Positions 1-7,199 of a stretch of 17,286 bases of DNA are shown in pieces. The position numbers were made by a program, and so were the translations under genes. The stretch spans positions 446-17,731 of the forward strand of contig DJBQ01000027.1 of NCBI GenBank assembly GCA_002430125.1, in the 5' to 3' direction. The notes beneath the pieces are model-generated. The model was not told the origin of the DNA, did not search any database, and was given only the letters and a program-made list of their open reading frames with translations. Every line of letters starts with the position of its first letter. Positions within the stretch are counted from its first letter, which is position 1. Origin of the DNA: Rhodobacterales bacterium UBA5972. Its GTDB lineage: Bacteria > Pseudomonadota > Alphaproteobacteria > Rhodobacterales > Rhodobacteraceae.

Positions 1-39
1 GTGGGGCAGGCCGTGGCCGTCTTTGGGTTGATAGAACAT
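1..39 (-). CDS. Flavin reductase family protein, N-terminal fragment (partial)
   Basis: Only the first 13 codons are inside the window, read leftwards from an ATG at 39: MFYQPKDGHGLPH. This matches the opening of flavin-reductase-like (FMN-binding split barrel) proteins of Rhodobacteraceae as I remember them, which typically begin MFY-P-DGHGLPH-PF. An AGG lies 4 nt before the ATG, within GAGGTCTT, which is an acceptable ribosome binding site. The gene is divergent from the acetyltransferase that begins at 156. The family uses NAD(P)H to reduce flavin or binds FMN. The call depends on 13 residues, so it is tentative; the rest of the gene lies left of the window. Confidence 0.55.
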   Translation of the reverse strand, partial: MFYQPKDGHGLPH

Positions 40-72
40 AAGACCTCGAATGATTTCGGTATTTGCCCCCTG

Positions 73-89
73 CGTAACGCTGTGTTACG
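73..89. promoter_or_regulatory. Perfect inverted repeat, possible operator
   Basis: CGTAAC (73-78), a 5-nt spacer, then GTTACG (84-89) form a perfect 6-bp dyad. It sits in the 116-nt region between the divergent flavin-reductase-like and acetyltransferase genes. There is no T-tract, so a terminator is unlikely. A short palindrome between divergent starts is where a regulator site would be expected, but no factor can be named. Confidence 0.35.
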
Positions 90-155
90 TGGATTTCCAG
101 AGGGATCGCCGGTTTCGCCGCAAGCGAACCAGTCAGAGGGTCGAAATCACCACCA

Positions 156-698
156 ATGTTCCGTTTTTCTCCGGAAACTGCTGAAGACGAGGCCGAGGTC
201 GAGTATCTGCTCGACCTTTGTTTTGCGCCCGGTCGCACCGCCCTCAGTTCGTATCGTCTGCGCGATGGTGTGCCGAAAGTTGCCGACTTTTCACTGGTGG
301 CGCGGGATGATTACAGCGGCATTGCCGGATCAATCCGTTATTGGCCGGTTGAAATCGGGCCGACCGGTGCGACGGCTTTGCTGCTTGGCCCGGTTGCGGT
401 TCACCCAACCCATCAGGGCGAGGGGTTGGGGGCGATGTTGATCCTTGAAAGCCTGGATATGGCCCGGCAATCAGGCTGGGAACGGGTGATTCTGGTGGGG
501 GACGCGCCTTACTATGGTCGCTTCGGATTTCAGCGCGCTGCCCATTTGAAATTTCCACCGCCAACAAACCCTGATCGAGTATTGGCGCTGGAGTTGGTGG
601 AGGGTGGCTTTGATGGCGTCAAAGGAACGGTGCGCAAATTTGGCACCGCGAAGGCCCTGAAATCCGCCCGACCGATCCGCAAAGCCCTAACATCCTAA
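156..698 (+). CDS. GNAT family N-acetyltransferase (YhbS-like)
   Basis: A 180-residue protein with the Gcn5-related acetyltransferase fold. The acetyl-CoA pyrophosphate-binding motif A is visible at about residues 78-95, with a beta-strand LGPVAVHP followed by the loop HQGEGLG. A second hallmark, LVGDAPYYGRFGF at about 113-125, is typical of the YhbS branch of small predicted acetyltransferases. These proteins transfer an acetyl group from acetyl-CoA to an amine, but the acceptor is not predictable here. The ATG at 156 is preferred because the protein start fits the family. The ribosome binding site is weak: an AGGG lies about 15 nt upstream. The Rieske fusion gene follows after 30 nt and may be co-transcribed. 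Confidence 0.85.
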   Translation: MFRFSPETAEDEAEVEYLLDLCFAPGRTALSSYRLRDGVPKVADFSLVARDDYSGIAGSIRYWPVEIGPTGATALLLGPVAVHPTHQGEGLGAMLILESLDMARQSGWERVILVGDAPYYGRFGFQRAAHLKFPPPTNPDRVLALELVEGGFDGVKGTVRKFGTAKALKSARPIRKALTS

Positions 699-728
699 AA
701 GTAAACGACATAAAACTGGAGGTCCGCC

Positions 729-1355
729 ATGAGCGACGCAATGAACTATCTTCTAAAGGCCCGGCCCGACGCGATGGGCGCCTATTTCAAATTCCTGAAA
801 GGTGCCGGCACCCATCTTGATCCGAAAACCCGCGATCTTATTTCGGTCATCACCAAGGTTGATGTGCAAACCGAAAACGGCCTGAAACAATATCTGTCAC
901 GCGCTTTGCGCAATGGCTGTACGCCCAACGAGATTATCGACGCGCTGTTGATGGCGTTTCCGACGCTGGGACTGGCCAAGATCATCTGGGCGGTCGATAT
1001 CATTCTGGCGATGGATATCTCCGATTTCGCGATTGATGCCCTGAACGAAACCACCGAATGGCATGATCTTGGCGCTTTGGACGGGTTTGCCGACGGGCAG
1101 GCGACTTATATCAAAATCGACTACCGCTCGTTATTTGTGTTCCGTAAAGGCGAGACAATCCGGGTTTACGATTCAACCTGCCCGCATCAGGTCACCAATA
1201 TTCCCGAACTGGCGATTTGCGAAAATCACCTGACCTGCCCGAAGCACGCGTGGAAGTTTGATCTGGAAACCGGTGACTGCATTGAAAAAGGCAATCACCC
1301 GTTGAAATCGTTCGAGGCCCGCGTTGAAAACGGTGTGGTTCAGGCCTGGTGGTAA
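729..1355 (+). CDS. Carboxymuconolactone decarboxylase/AhpD-like domain fused to a Rieske [2Fe-2S] domain
   Basis: A 208-residue two-domain protein. Residues 1 to about 100 resemble the CMD/AhpD fold, with the helix pattern around A59, G63 and the TPNEIIDAL stretch. Residues from about 108 to 208 form a Rieske ferredoxin domain with cluster ligands C151-P-H153, 16 residues, then C170-x2-H173. The AhpD catalytic set C-x2-C-x3-H aligns to T48, G51 and Y55, so peroxidase-type thiol chemistry should be absent. The ATG at 729 follows a strong GGAGG site 6-7 nt upstream and lies 30 nt after the acetyltransferase. There is no signal peptide. The likely role is electron transfer or a redox accessory function in the cytoplasm. 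The partner is unknown; the flavin-reductase-like gene upstream is one candidate. The Rieske call is firm, while the N-terminal call rests on fold-level similarity. Confidence 0.8.
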   Translation: MSDAMNYLLKARPDAMGAYFKFLKGAGTHLDPKTRDLISVITKVDVQTENGLKQYLSRALRNGCTPNEIIDALLMAFPTLGLAKIIWAVDIILAMDISDFAIDALNETTEWHDLGALDGFADGQATYIKIDYRSLFVFRKGETIRVYDSTCPHQVTNIPELAICENHLTCPKHAWKFDLETGDCIEKGNHPLKSFEARVENGVVQAWW

Positions 1356-2339
1356 TCAAGCGGCACAAGCGGGTGCAATGACAACATTGCCTCGCTTGTG
1401 GCCGGTATCGACGTACCGATGTGCCTCGGCGATCTGCGCAAGTTTATAGCGCCGGTCAACAACCGATATCAGATGTCCGGCAGCCAGCATTCCTCGGAGG
1501 TCAACCAGCATTTTATGCAAATCTGCAACTGGCAGCATGCCGGTGGCCGAAAACTTTGCCTTTTTGCGGCCAAAAACCGATGTCCGCAGCATCTGGAACA
1601 ACAAGGCGCAACTTAAAACCGGCGAAAGATATACCCCGTCCGGCGTCAATATTCGCTTGCTTTGTGCAAACGAGCTTTTGCCGACGGTGTCATAAACGAT
1701 GTCAAAGCGCTGGCCGGTTTGGGTGAAATCAACCTGCGTATAATCAATAACCTGATGCGCGCCCAGGTCGCGAACCATGTCCATGTTGGCGGTGCTGCAA
1801 ACCCCGGTAACATGGGCGCCAAAATGCGCGGCAAGTTGAACCGCGGCGGTTCCCAGACTGCCCGAGGCGCCGTTGATCAGAATTCGCTGGCCGGGCTGAA
1901 TATTTGCCAGATTGCGCAGAAAATTCATATCCGTAAGGGGGCCATCACAAATCGAGGCGGCTTCATCAAAGCTTGTGTTTTCGGGCATGGAAAGGATCAG
2001 ATCCTGTTCTTTAAGGACTGTGAATTCGGCATAGGTGCCAAACCCGAACACCGTTTCCCCAAAGACCCGGTCGCCGGGTTTGAACAGACTTACATTTGCG
2101 CCGACTGCAGCAATAACGCCGGCAAATCCAGTGCCAAGTATCTGCTGTTTCGGGCGACGTAACCCCAGCATCAAACGACCCAGATACGGCGAACCCCGGC
2201 GCATCATCGTGTCTGCGGCAGTCACTGACGCCGCATGTATCTGAACCAATACCTCGCCATCTGCGAACGAGGGTTTCTTGACCTCCTCTAACGTCAGCAC
2301 ATCGGCCGATCCATAAGTGGTGTAAATTGCGGCTTTCAT
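1356..2339 (-). CDS. Zinc-independent MDR family oxidoreductase (quinone oxidoreductase-like)
   Basis: A 327-residue medium-chain dehydrogenase/reductase. The N-terminal GroES-like part (MKAAIYTTYG through about residue 120) includes the PGDRVFG turn (89-94). The nucleotide-binding Rossmann part begins with INGASGSLGTAAVQLA (155-170), the usual NADPH-binding variant in quinone and enone reductases. The structural and catalytic zinc cysteines of alcohol dehydrogenases are absent, which favours the zinc-independent QOR branch. The ATG at 2339 is chosen over a longer reading to 2465 because family proteins begin MKA, and an AGGA site lies about 8-9 nt upstream. The gene is divergent from the LysR regulator and is its most likely target. 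Its stop codon directly abuts that of the Rieske fusion gene. The substrate is unknown. Confidence 0.85.
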   Translation of the reverse strand: MKAAIYTTYGSADVLTLEEVKKPSFADGEVLVQIHAASVTAADTMMRRGSPYLGRLMLGLRRPKQQILGTGFAGVIAAVGANVSLFKPGDRVFGETVFGFGTYAEFTVLKEQDLILSMPENTSFDEAASICDGPLTDMNFLRNLANIQPGQRILINGASGSLGTAAVQLAAHFGAHVTGVCSTANMDMVRDLGAHQVIDYTQVDFTQTGQRFDIVYDTVGKSSFAQSKRILTPDGVYLSPVLSCALLFQMLRTSVFGRKKAKFSATGMLPVADLHKMLVDLRGMLAAGHLISVVDRRYKLAQIAEAHRYVDTGHKRGNVVIAPACAA

Positions 2340-2417
2340 TATGTTATTCCTAATAATTGCGTTTCTTGTCGTCATCCAACGAGCGACCTGAGCCGGATTT
2401 ACGGATTGTTTTAACAC

Positions 2418-2445
2418 TTGAACACTGCCTAATTTCCCCCATAGT
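2418..2445 (+). promoter_or_regulatory. Possible promoter of the LysR gene
   Basis: TTGAAC (2418-2423) and CATAGT (2440-2445) are separated by 16 nt and each matches the sigma-70 consensus at 4 of 6 positions. Transcription would begin close to the dyad at 2456-2478. The match is moderate, and the same region also has to hold the promoter of the divergent dehydrogenase. Confidence 0.25.
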
Positions 2446-2455
2446 GGTTTAAAAA

Positions 2456-2478
2456 ATATCCACAAACCTTGGGGATAT
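2456..2478. promoter_or_regulatory. 23-bp dyad, likely LysR-type operator
   Basis: ATATCC (2456-2461) and GGATAT (2473-2478) are perfect inverted half-sites around an 11-nt centre. CAA (2463-2465) and TTG (2469-2471) add an inner pair. The dyad ends 18 nt before the LysR start codon, between the divergent regulator and dehydrogenase. This suggests a site for autoregulation. The centred T-N11-A of the classic LysR box is not strictly present; the symmetric positions are C and G. Confidence 0.45.
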
Positions 2479-2496
2479 CTGCTTTAAGGATCAGAA

Positions 2497-3381
2497 ATGT
2501 TGGATTGGTCGCAAATACCGTATTTCCTTGCCGTCGCCCGCAACGGCAGTTTGCGCGCCGCTGCCGAGCAGCTGAACGCAACCCATGCAACGGTCAGGCG
2601 GCATGTCGAAACGCTCGAGGCAAGTTACGGCGTCCAGTTGTTTCGCCGTTCGCGTGGCGGGCTGGAATTAACCGCAGCCGGTAAAACGTTGTTGCCCGAC
2701 GTGGTCGAGGCCGAACAATTGTTGGCCAAAGCCCGCAGTGGCATTCAGGGCCTTGACCGCGAAGCCACCGGCCTGATCCGGATCTCGGTTGATCCGATGA
2801 CCGGGCATTTTCTGCTGGCACCAGTCTTTGCCGGCTTCTGTCGTCTTTACCCGGATATCCATCTGGAAATCAGACTGACCTATGCCATCGAAAGCATTAA
2901 CCGGCTGGAAACCGATGTCTCGATCCGCCACGCGACCGAAATTCAGGAAGACGTCGTCGCCCGCAAACTGTTTCCGATGGCGATGGGACTGTTTGCCAGT
3001 CGCGACTATATCGACACGGCGCTGCCCAATGCCGGGCCGAAAGGCGAAGCATTGACCTTTATCAGTTACGGCGATGTGCCGGAACTGCGCGCCATGATCG
3101 ACACCTCACCATTTCCCAACGCCACCCTTCGGCATACGGTTCTGGATCCCGAAATGCACCTGCATCTGGCTCGTGCAGGCGGCGGCATGACGTTTCTGCC
3201 GCTATGGTGCGAACAACATTTTCCGGAATTGCAGCGGGTGCCGGGAACGGACATTAACACCCAGCGGTCCACGTGGGTCTTGCTGCATGCCGACTTGCGA
3301 AAGGTGGCGCGCGTGCGGTTTTTTGTGGATTATCTGGCCAATGCGCTGCTTGAAACAAAGGCGAAACTGCGGTCGGTTTAG
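2497..3381 (+). CDS. LysR family transcriptional regulator
   Basis: A 294-residue regulator. Residues 1-60 carry the LysR winged helix-turn-helix: MLDWSQIPYFLAVARNGSLR, then the recognition helix with ATVRRHVETLE and the wing FRRSRGGLELTAAG. The rest (about 90-290) is a periplasmic-binding-protein-like effector domain. The start at 2497 has an AAGGA site 7 nt upstream. The gene is divergent from the quinone-oxidoreductase-like gene with a 157-nt shared promoter region holding a 23-bp dyad. This is the standard layout for a LysR protein that controls its neighbour and itself. The effector cannot be deduced. No gene in this window is obviously a second target. Confidence 0.92.
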   Translation: MLDWSQIPYFLAVARNGSLRAAAEQLNATHATVRRHVETLEASYGVQLFRRSRGGLELTAAGKTLLPDVVEAEQLLAKARSGIQGLDREATGLIRISVDPMTGHFLLAPVFAGFCRLYPDIHLEIRLTYAIESINRLETDVSIRHATEIQEDVVARKLFPMAMGLFASRDYIDTALPNAGPKGEALTFISYGDVPELRAMIDTSPFPNATLRHTVLDPEMHLHLARAGGGMTFLPLWCEQHFPELQRVPGTDINTQRSTWVLLHADLRKVARVRFFVDYLANALLETKAKLRSV

Positions 3382-3490
3382 GAACGCAAATATCGCCCCC
3401 GGTTGGTTTTTAAGCCGGCTATTTCCTGGTCTGTTTGGGGCGTGCGGGTTGTATGCCGCCGCCGTGCCGCCAATCCTGACACTCGAAGGC

Positions 3491-3622
3491 ATGCTGAACG
3501 GCCCGCGCGCCCAGTTAGGCCAAAGAATTGCCGCCAAGATGGCCGCCAAAACCCGCGCCGAAGGCTATGATGCAGTGGTTGCGCATCTGTGGCGGGACCT
3601 TGTGGACGGTAAAGCGGCCTAA
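3491..3622 (+). CDS. Small hypothetical protein, 43 residues
   Basis: A short reading frame that I do not recognise. From the ATG at 3491 it encodes MLNGPRAQLGQRIAAKMAAK followed by 23 more residues ending in DLVDGKAA. The composition, an amphipathic Ala/Arg/Lys-rich helix, looks protein-like. The frame stays open upstream, so a GTG at 3464 (giving a 52-residue product) is an alternative. GAAGG lies directly against the ATG, which is too close for a good ribosome binding site. The stop overlaps the ptsP stop by 4 nt, tail to tail. It fills most of an otherwise empty 237-nt gap after the LysR gene. It could be a real small protein, the 3' remnant of a lost gene, or chance. Confidence 0.35.
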   Translation: MLNGPRAQLGQRIAAKMAAKTRAEGYDAVVAHLWRDLVDGKAA

Positions 3623-5862
3623 AACTTGGCCAGCCAACTTTCCACAGCACCCCGCACCGATTGATCGCCGGATGCCCGCGCCGCATCAATCACCGCTTTT
3701 GCCTCGCCCAGATCAACCCGTCGCAACAAATGTTTCACCGGCCCGATCGAAGCCGGCCGCATCGACAAACTGCGCAGACCCATGGCGGCAAAACATAATG
3801 CCTCAATAGGGCGCCCGGCATCTTCACCGCAAAAACTGACGGGCGTGCCGTTCGCCTCGCATCGGCGCACGATCTGTTCGATAAACGTCAGAAAGCTGAC
3901 ATTCAGCGTATCATAGCGTCGCCGCACCTTTTCGTTTTCACGATCCGCCGCAAAGAAAAACTGCTTCAGGTCATTGCCGCCGATGGAAATAAAGTCGGTC
4001 ATTTCAAAAAACTGATCCGGCGCAAAAGCTAATGAAGGCGTTTCCAGCATCGCGCCGATTTCAACGCTTTCCGGCACCACATGGCCTTTGTCACGCTCGC
4101 GCTCGATCTCGACCAGAAGGCGACGGCGGGCTTCTTTGAATTCCTCAAACTGTGCAACAAACGGAAACATCACACTTAATGGCCGTCCGTTGGCGCCACG
4201 GATCAGCGCTTGAAGCTGCATCTGCATGACGCCAGCCTTGTCCAGCCCCAGCCGGATCGCCCGCCAGCCCATTGCGGGGTTTGGTTCATCCTCGCGCTTC
4301 ATATAAGGCAGCACTTTGTCCGACCCGATGTCCAGCGTGCGGAAAATGATCCGTTTCCCTTTGGCCGATGTAAGGATGCCCCCGTACAGGTCTGCCAGCT
4401 CCTTGCGTTTCGGCACGGTCGAGCGGATCAGAAACTGTAGCTCGGTACGAAACAGCCCAACCCCGTTTGCGCCGGAACTTTCCAGACTGGGCAAATCGGC
4501 CATAAGCCCCGCATTCATATAAAGATCGATGACCGTGCCGTCGCGTGTCTGGGCGGGCAAATCCCGGATCACACGATACTTTTCCTGCGCTTGTGCGGCC
4601 ATCGCGATTTTATCGCCAAAGGCCGAGGTCACGTTTTCTTCGGGCCGCAAATGTGCCAGTCCGTTATCGCCATCAACCAGGATCAGGTCGCCATTCAGCG
4701 CTTCGCGGGTGATCTTTTCGGCGTGAATCACCAGCGGAATAGCCATGGCACGCGCCACAATCGTAGCGTGTGACCCGACCGAGCCTTCCTCAAGCACAAT
4801 ACCTTTCAGTTTTTTGCCATATTCCAGCAACTCGCCGATACCGATATTGCGCGCCACCAAAATGGCGTCATCCGGCATTTCAGAACCCGAGCCACGGCCT
4901 TGACCGGTCAGCAATCGCAACAGTTTGTTGGACAAATCATCCAGATCATGCAGGCGTTCACGCAAATATGGGTCCGGTACCCGCACCATCCGCGCCCGCG
5001 TGGCCGACTGTTCCTTTTCAACGGCAACCTCGGCGGCAAGACCTGACAAAATGTCGTCTTCCATCCGCTTTTGCCAGCCTTTGGAATTGGCAAACATCCG
5101 GTAGGCCTCAAGCACTTGCCGGTGTTCCGCGTTCGGCGCACCGGTCTGGCTGTTCAACATGTCGTCGACATTGCCTTTCAGCGTGTCCATCGCCGCATTC
5201 AGGCGGCGAAGTTCGATATTCGGGTCATCTGCAACCGGGTTTGAAATGACGATCTGCGGGTCATGCAGCAGCACATGCCCAACTGCGTTACCCTCCTGCG
5301 CCACGCCGCCGCGAAAGGTGATCGCTTGTTTATGCGGTGCTGAAAGGGCAGCGCCTTCGCCGACAAAAACCCCCAGTTCGGCCATTTCGGCGATAACCAT
5401 CGCCACAACTTCCAGACCATAGGCTTCGTCTTCGGTATATTCCCGCATTTCGCGGCTTTGCACCACCAATACGCCGCGCATTTCGCCCAAACGCTGAATA
5501 GGCACGCCAAGGAAGGACGAGTAAATCTCCTCGCCGGTTTCTGGCATATAGCGAAAACCGCGTTCTTTTGGGGCGTCCCGAACGTTGATCGCCTGCGCTT
5601 CACGCGCCACCCGTCCGACCAGTCCTTCACCGATCCGCAGGCGGGTTTGGTGCACCGATTCCGGGTTCAACCCTTCGGTTGCACACAGTTCCAAGGTTTT
5701 GGGATCACGCAACAAATAGATTGAACAGACCTGGGTTGCCATGCTGTCGGCAATCAGATGCGTGATATTATCCAAACGCTCTTGCCCGGCCCCTTCCATC
5801 GCCAACGTATCACGCAAGCGTTTCAGCAGGTCGCGGGATTTGGATCCCGTCACTTCGGCCAT
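3619..5862 (-). CDS. ptsP: Phosphoenolpyruvate-protein phosphotransferase PtsP (enzyme I of the nitrogen PTS)
   Basis: A 747-residue protein with the EI-Ntr architecture: a GAF sensor domain (about 18-165), the HPr-binding helical part (about 175-300), the swivelling phosphohistidine domain, and a PEP-binding TIM barrel (about 430-720). The phosphorylated histidine is H365 in the GSHAT motif. Barrel signatures include NGVGLFRTE (466-474), GGNDLKQFFFAADRE (628-642) and the active-site C678 in FCGEDAGRP. It autophosphorylates from PEP and passes phosphate to NPr and then EIIA-Ntr, a regulatory chain linked to nitrogen status and K+ or stringent-response control. The N-terminal GAF domain distinguishes it from sugar-PTS enzyme I. 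It begins 12 nt after the lysC stop, so the two are almost surely co-transcribed. The ribosome binding site is a G-run overlapping the lysC stop region. Confidence 0.95.
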   Translation of the reverse strand: MAEVTGSKSRDLLKRLRDTLAMEGAGQERLDNITHLIADSMATQVCSIYLLRDPKTLELCATEGLNPESVHQTRLRIGEGLVGRVAREAQAINVRDAPKERGFRYMPETGEEIYSSFLGVPIQRLGEMRGVLVVQSREMREYTEDEAYGLEVVAMVIAEMAELGVFVGEGAALSAPHKQAITFRGGVAQEGNAVGHVLLHDPQIVISNPVADDPNIELRRLNAAMDTLKGNVDDMLNSQTGAPNAEHRQVLEAYRMFANSKGWQKRMEDDILSGLAAEVAVEKEQSATRARMVRVPDPYLRERLHDLDDLSNKLLRLLTGQGRGSGSEMPDDAILVARNIGIGELLEYGKKLKGIVLEEGSVGSHATIVARAMAIPLVIHAEKITREALNGDLILVDGDNGLAHLRPEENVTSAFGDKIAMAAQAQEKYRVIRDLPAQTRDGTVIDLYMNAGLMADLPSLESSGANGVGLFRTELQFLIRSTVPKRKELADLYGGILTSAKGKRIIFRTLDIGSDKVLPYMKREDEPNPAMGWRAIRLGLDKAGVMQMQLQALIRGANGRPLSVMFPFVAQFEEFKEARRRLLVEIERERDKGHVVPESVEIGAMLETPSLAFAPDQFFEMTDFISIGGNDLKQFFFAADRENEKVRRRYDTLNVSFLTFIEQIVRRCEANGTPVSFCGEDAGRPIEALCFAAMGLRSLSMRPASIGPVKHLLRRVDLGEAKAVIDAARASGDQSVRGAVESWLAKF

Positions 5863-5874
5863 ATGCCCCCGATT

Positions 5875-7113
5875 CTAGTCTGCTTTTTCTAACTCGAAAG
5901 CATCATGCAGGGCTTGCACCGCCAGTTCCATATATTTCCGGTCAATCAGCACAGAAACCTTGATTTCTGATGTCGTAATGACCTTTATGTTCACCTGTTC
6001 ATCGGCCAGCACGCGGAACATCTTGGCGGCAACACCGGCATGGCTGCGCATCCCGATACCAACCACTGACACTTTACACACATCCTTATCGGCAATCAGG
6101 CCGTGATAATTGATCTGCCCCAAGGTCTTGGCATCGGCCAGTGCCTTTTCCGCGCGGGTCACCTGATCGGTCGGGCAGGAAAAGGTCATGTCGGTGCGCC
6201 CTTCCTCGGATATATTCTGCACGATCATGTCAACGTTAACGCCCGCATCCGCCAGCGGGCCAAAAATGGCGGCGGCGATGCCGGGCCGGTCAGCGACCGA
6301 CACCAGCGTCATCTTCGCCTCATCGCGGGAATAGGCTACGCCTGAAACTACTCTGGTTTCCATAATGTCCTCCTCGTCACAGACAAGTGTGCCGGAATTT
6401 TCGGTTACGTCTTCAAAGCTCGACAAGACCCGCAAGCGCACCTTATAGCGCATCGCCAGTTCAACCGAGCGGGTCTGCAACACCTTAGCCCCAAGCGAGG
6501 CAAGTTCCAGCATTTCCTCGTAACTGATCCGGTCAAGCTTGCGCGCTTTGTCTTCGATCCTGGGGTCGGTCGTGTAAACCCCGTCAACATCGGTATAGAT
6601 GTCACAGCGCTCCGCCTTAAAGGCCGCCGCGAATGCGACCGCCGTGGTGTCCGATCCGCCGCGCCCCAGCGTGGTGATCCGCCCTTCGGCGCTGACCCCC
6701 TGAAAGCCGGCAATCACCGCGACCTTCATGCCGGTTGCGAACTTTTCGGCGATATTGGCCTCGGGAATATCCATGATCCGGGCCGAACTATGGGCCGAGG
6801 TCGTGTTGATTGGCACCTGCCAACCTTGCCAACTGCGCGCCGGTGTGCCGCTTTCCTGCAATGTCAGGGCCAGAAGCCCGGCCGTCACATTCTCGCCAGA
6901 TGACACTACCGCGTCGTATTCCCGCGCATCATAAAGGGCCGATGTCTGGTTGACCCAGCCCACCAACTCGTTGGTTTTGCCCGACATGGCGGACACAATA
7001 ACGATCACATCATAGCCGTTATCAATCTCGCGCTGCACCTGCTTGGCGGCGTTTTTGATACGGTCAAGGTCGGCCACCGAAGTGCCGCCGAATTTCATTA
7101 CCAGACGGGGCAT
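5875..7113 (-). CDS. lysC: Aspartate kinase
   Basis: A 412-residue aspartokinase catalysing the first step from aspartate to lysine, threonine and methionine (aspartate + ATP to 4-phospho-aspartate). The N-terminal kinase domain shows KFGGTSV (7-13) and GRGGSDTTA (150-158). Two ACT domains follow at about 267-330 and 348-410, the sites of feedback inhibition by end products. The length and layout match the aspartokinase class of Corynebacterium and Bacillus, which makes an additional C-terminal subunit from an internal start. A strong internal ribosome binding site occurs at the equivalent place here. The start at 7113 has an AAGGG site that lies in a small hairpin. ptsP follows after 12 nt, a pairing I recall from other alphaproteobacteria. 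Confidence 0.95.
   Translation of the reverse strand: MPRLVMKFGGTSVADLDRIKNAAKQVQREIDNGYDVIVIVSAMSGKTNELVGWVNQTSALYDAREYDAVVSSGENVTAGLLALTLQESGTPARSWQGWQVPINTTSAHSSARIMDIPEANIAEKFATGMKVAVIAGFQGVSAEGRITTLGRGGSDTTAVAFAAAFKAERCDIYTDVDGVYTTDPRIEDKARKLDRISYEEMLELASLGAKVLQTRSVELAMRYKVRLRVLSSFEDVTENSGTLVCDEEDIMETRVVSGVAYSRDEAKMTLVSVADRPGIAAAIFGPLADAGVNVDMIVQNISEEGRTDMTFSCPTDQVTRAEKALADAKTLGQINYHGLIADKDVCKVSVVGIGMRSHAGVAAKMFRVLADEQVNIKVITTSEIKVSVLIDRKYMELAVQALHDAFELEKAD
6361..6374 (-). promoter_or_regulatory. Internal ribosome binding site and start codon within lysC
   Basis: On the minus strand AGGAGG (6374-6369), a 5-nt spacer, then an in-frame ATG (6363-6361) at codon 251 of lysC. Translation from here gives a 162-residue product (5875-6363) containing both ACT domains. 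In C. glutamicum and B. subtilis the aspartokinase beta subunit starts at about this place. The Shine-Dalgarno bases are encoded by acidic codons (DEED), so coincidence must be considered. Confidence 0.55.
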
Positions 7114-7118
7114 AAATC

Positions 7119-7131
7119 AACCCTTTGGGTT
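7119..7131 (-). promoter_or_regulatory. Small hairpin holding the lysC ribosome binding site
   Basis: AACCC and GGGTT are separated by three bases, forming a 5-bp stem whose 3' arm contains the AAGGG Shine-Dalgarno of lysC, 5 nt before the ATG. It could modestly mask the site. The stem is short and may be incidental. No lysine riboswitch-like leader was seen; the lysC upstream gap is only 86 nt. Confidence 0.25.
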
Positions 7132-7199
7132 ACACAGTCAATTGCGTGGGTTTCATAGTCGCGTGGCGACCTAAGGGCAAGTGGGGCTGGTATGGTGCG

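Noticed and set aside
1..441. Plus-strand open frame beginning at base 1
   Set aside because: Overlaps the acetyltransferase in another frame and the flavin-reductase-like start on the other strand; the translation is not protein-like.
5199..5630. Minus-strand open frame of 143 codons inside ptsP
   Set aside because: It is a shifted frame of the ptsP GAF region; Trp/Arg/Cys-rich composition indicates an out-of-frame translation.
7114..7199. Possible lysine riboswitch before lysC
   Set aside because: The gap is 86 nt, too short for the aptamer, and only a 5-bp hairpin is visible.
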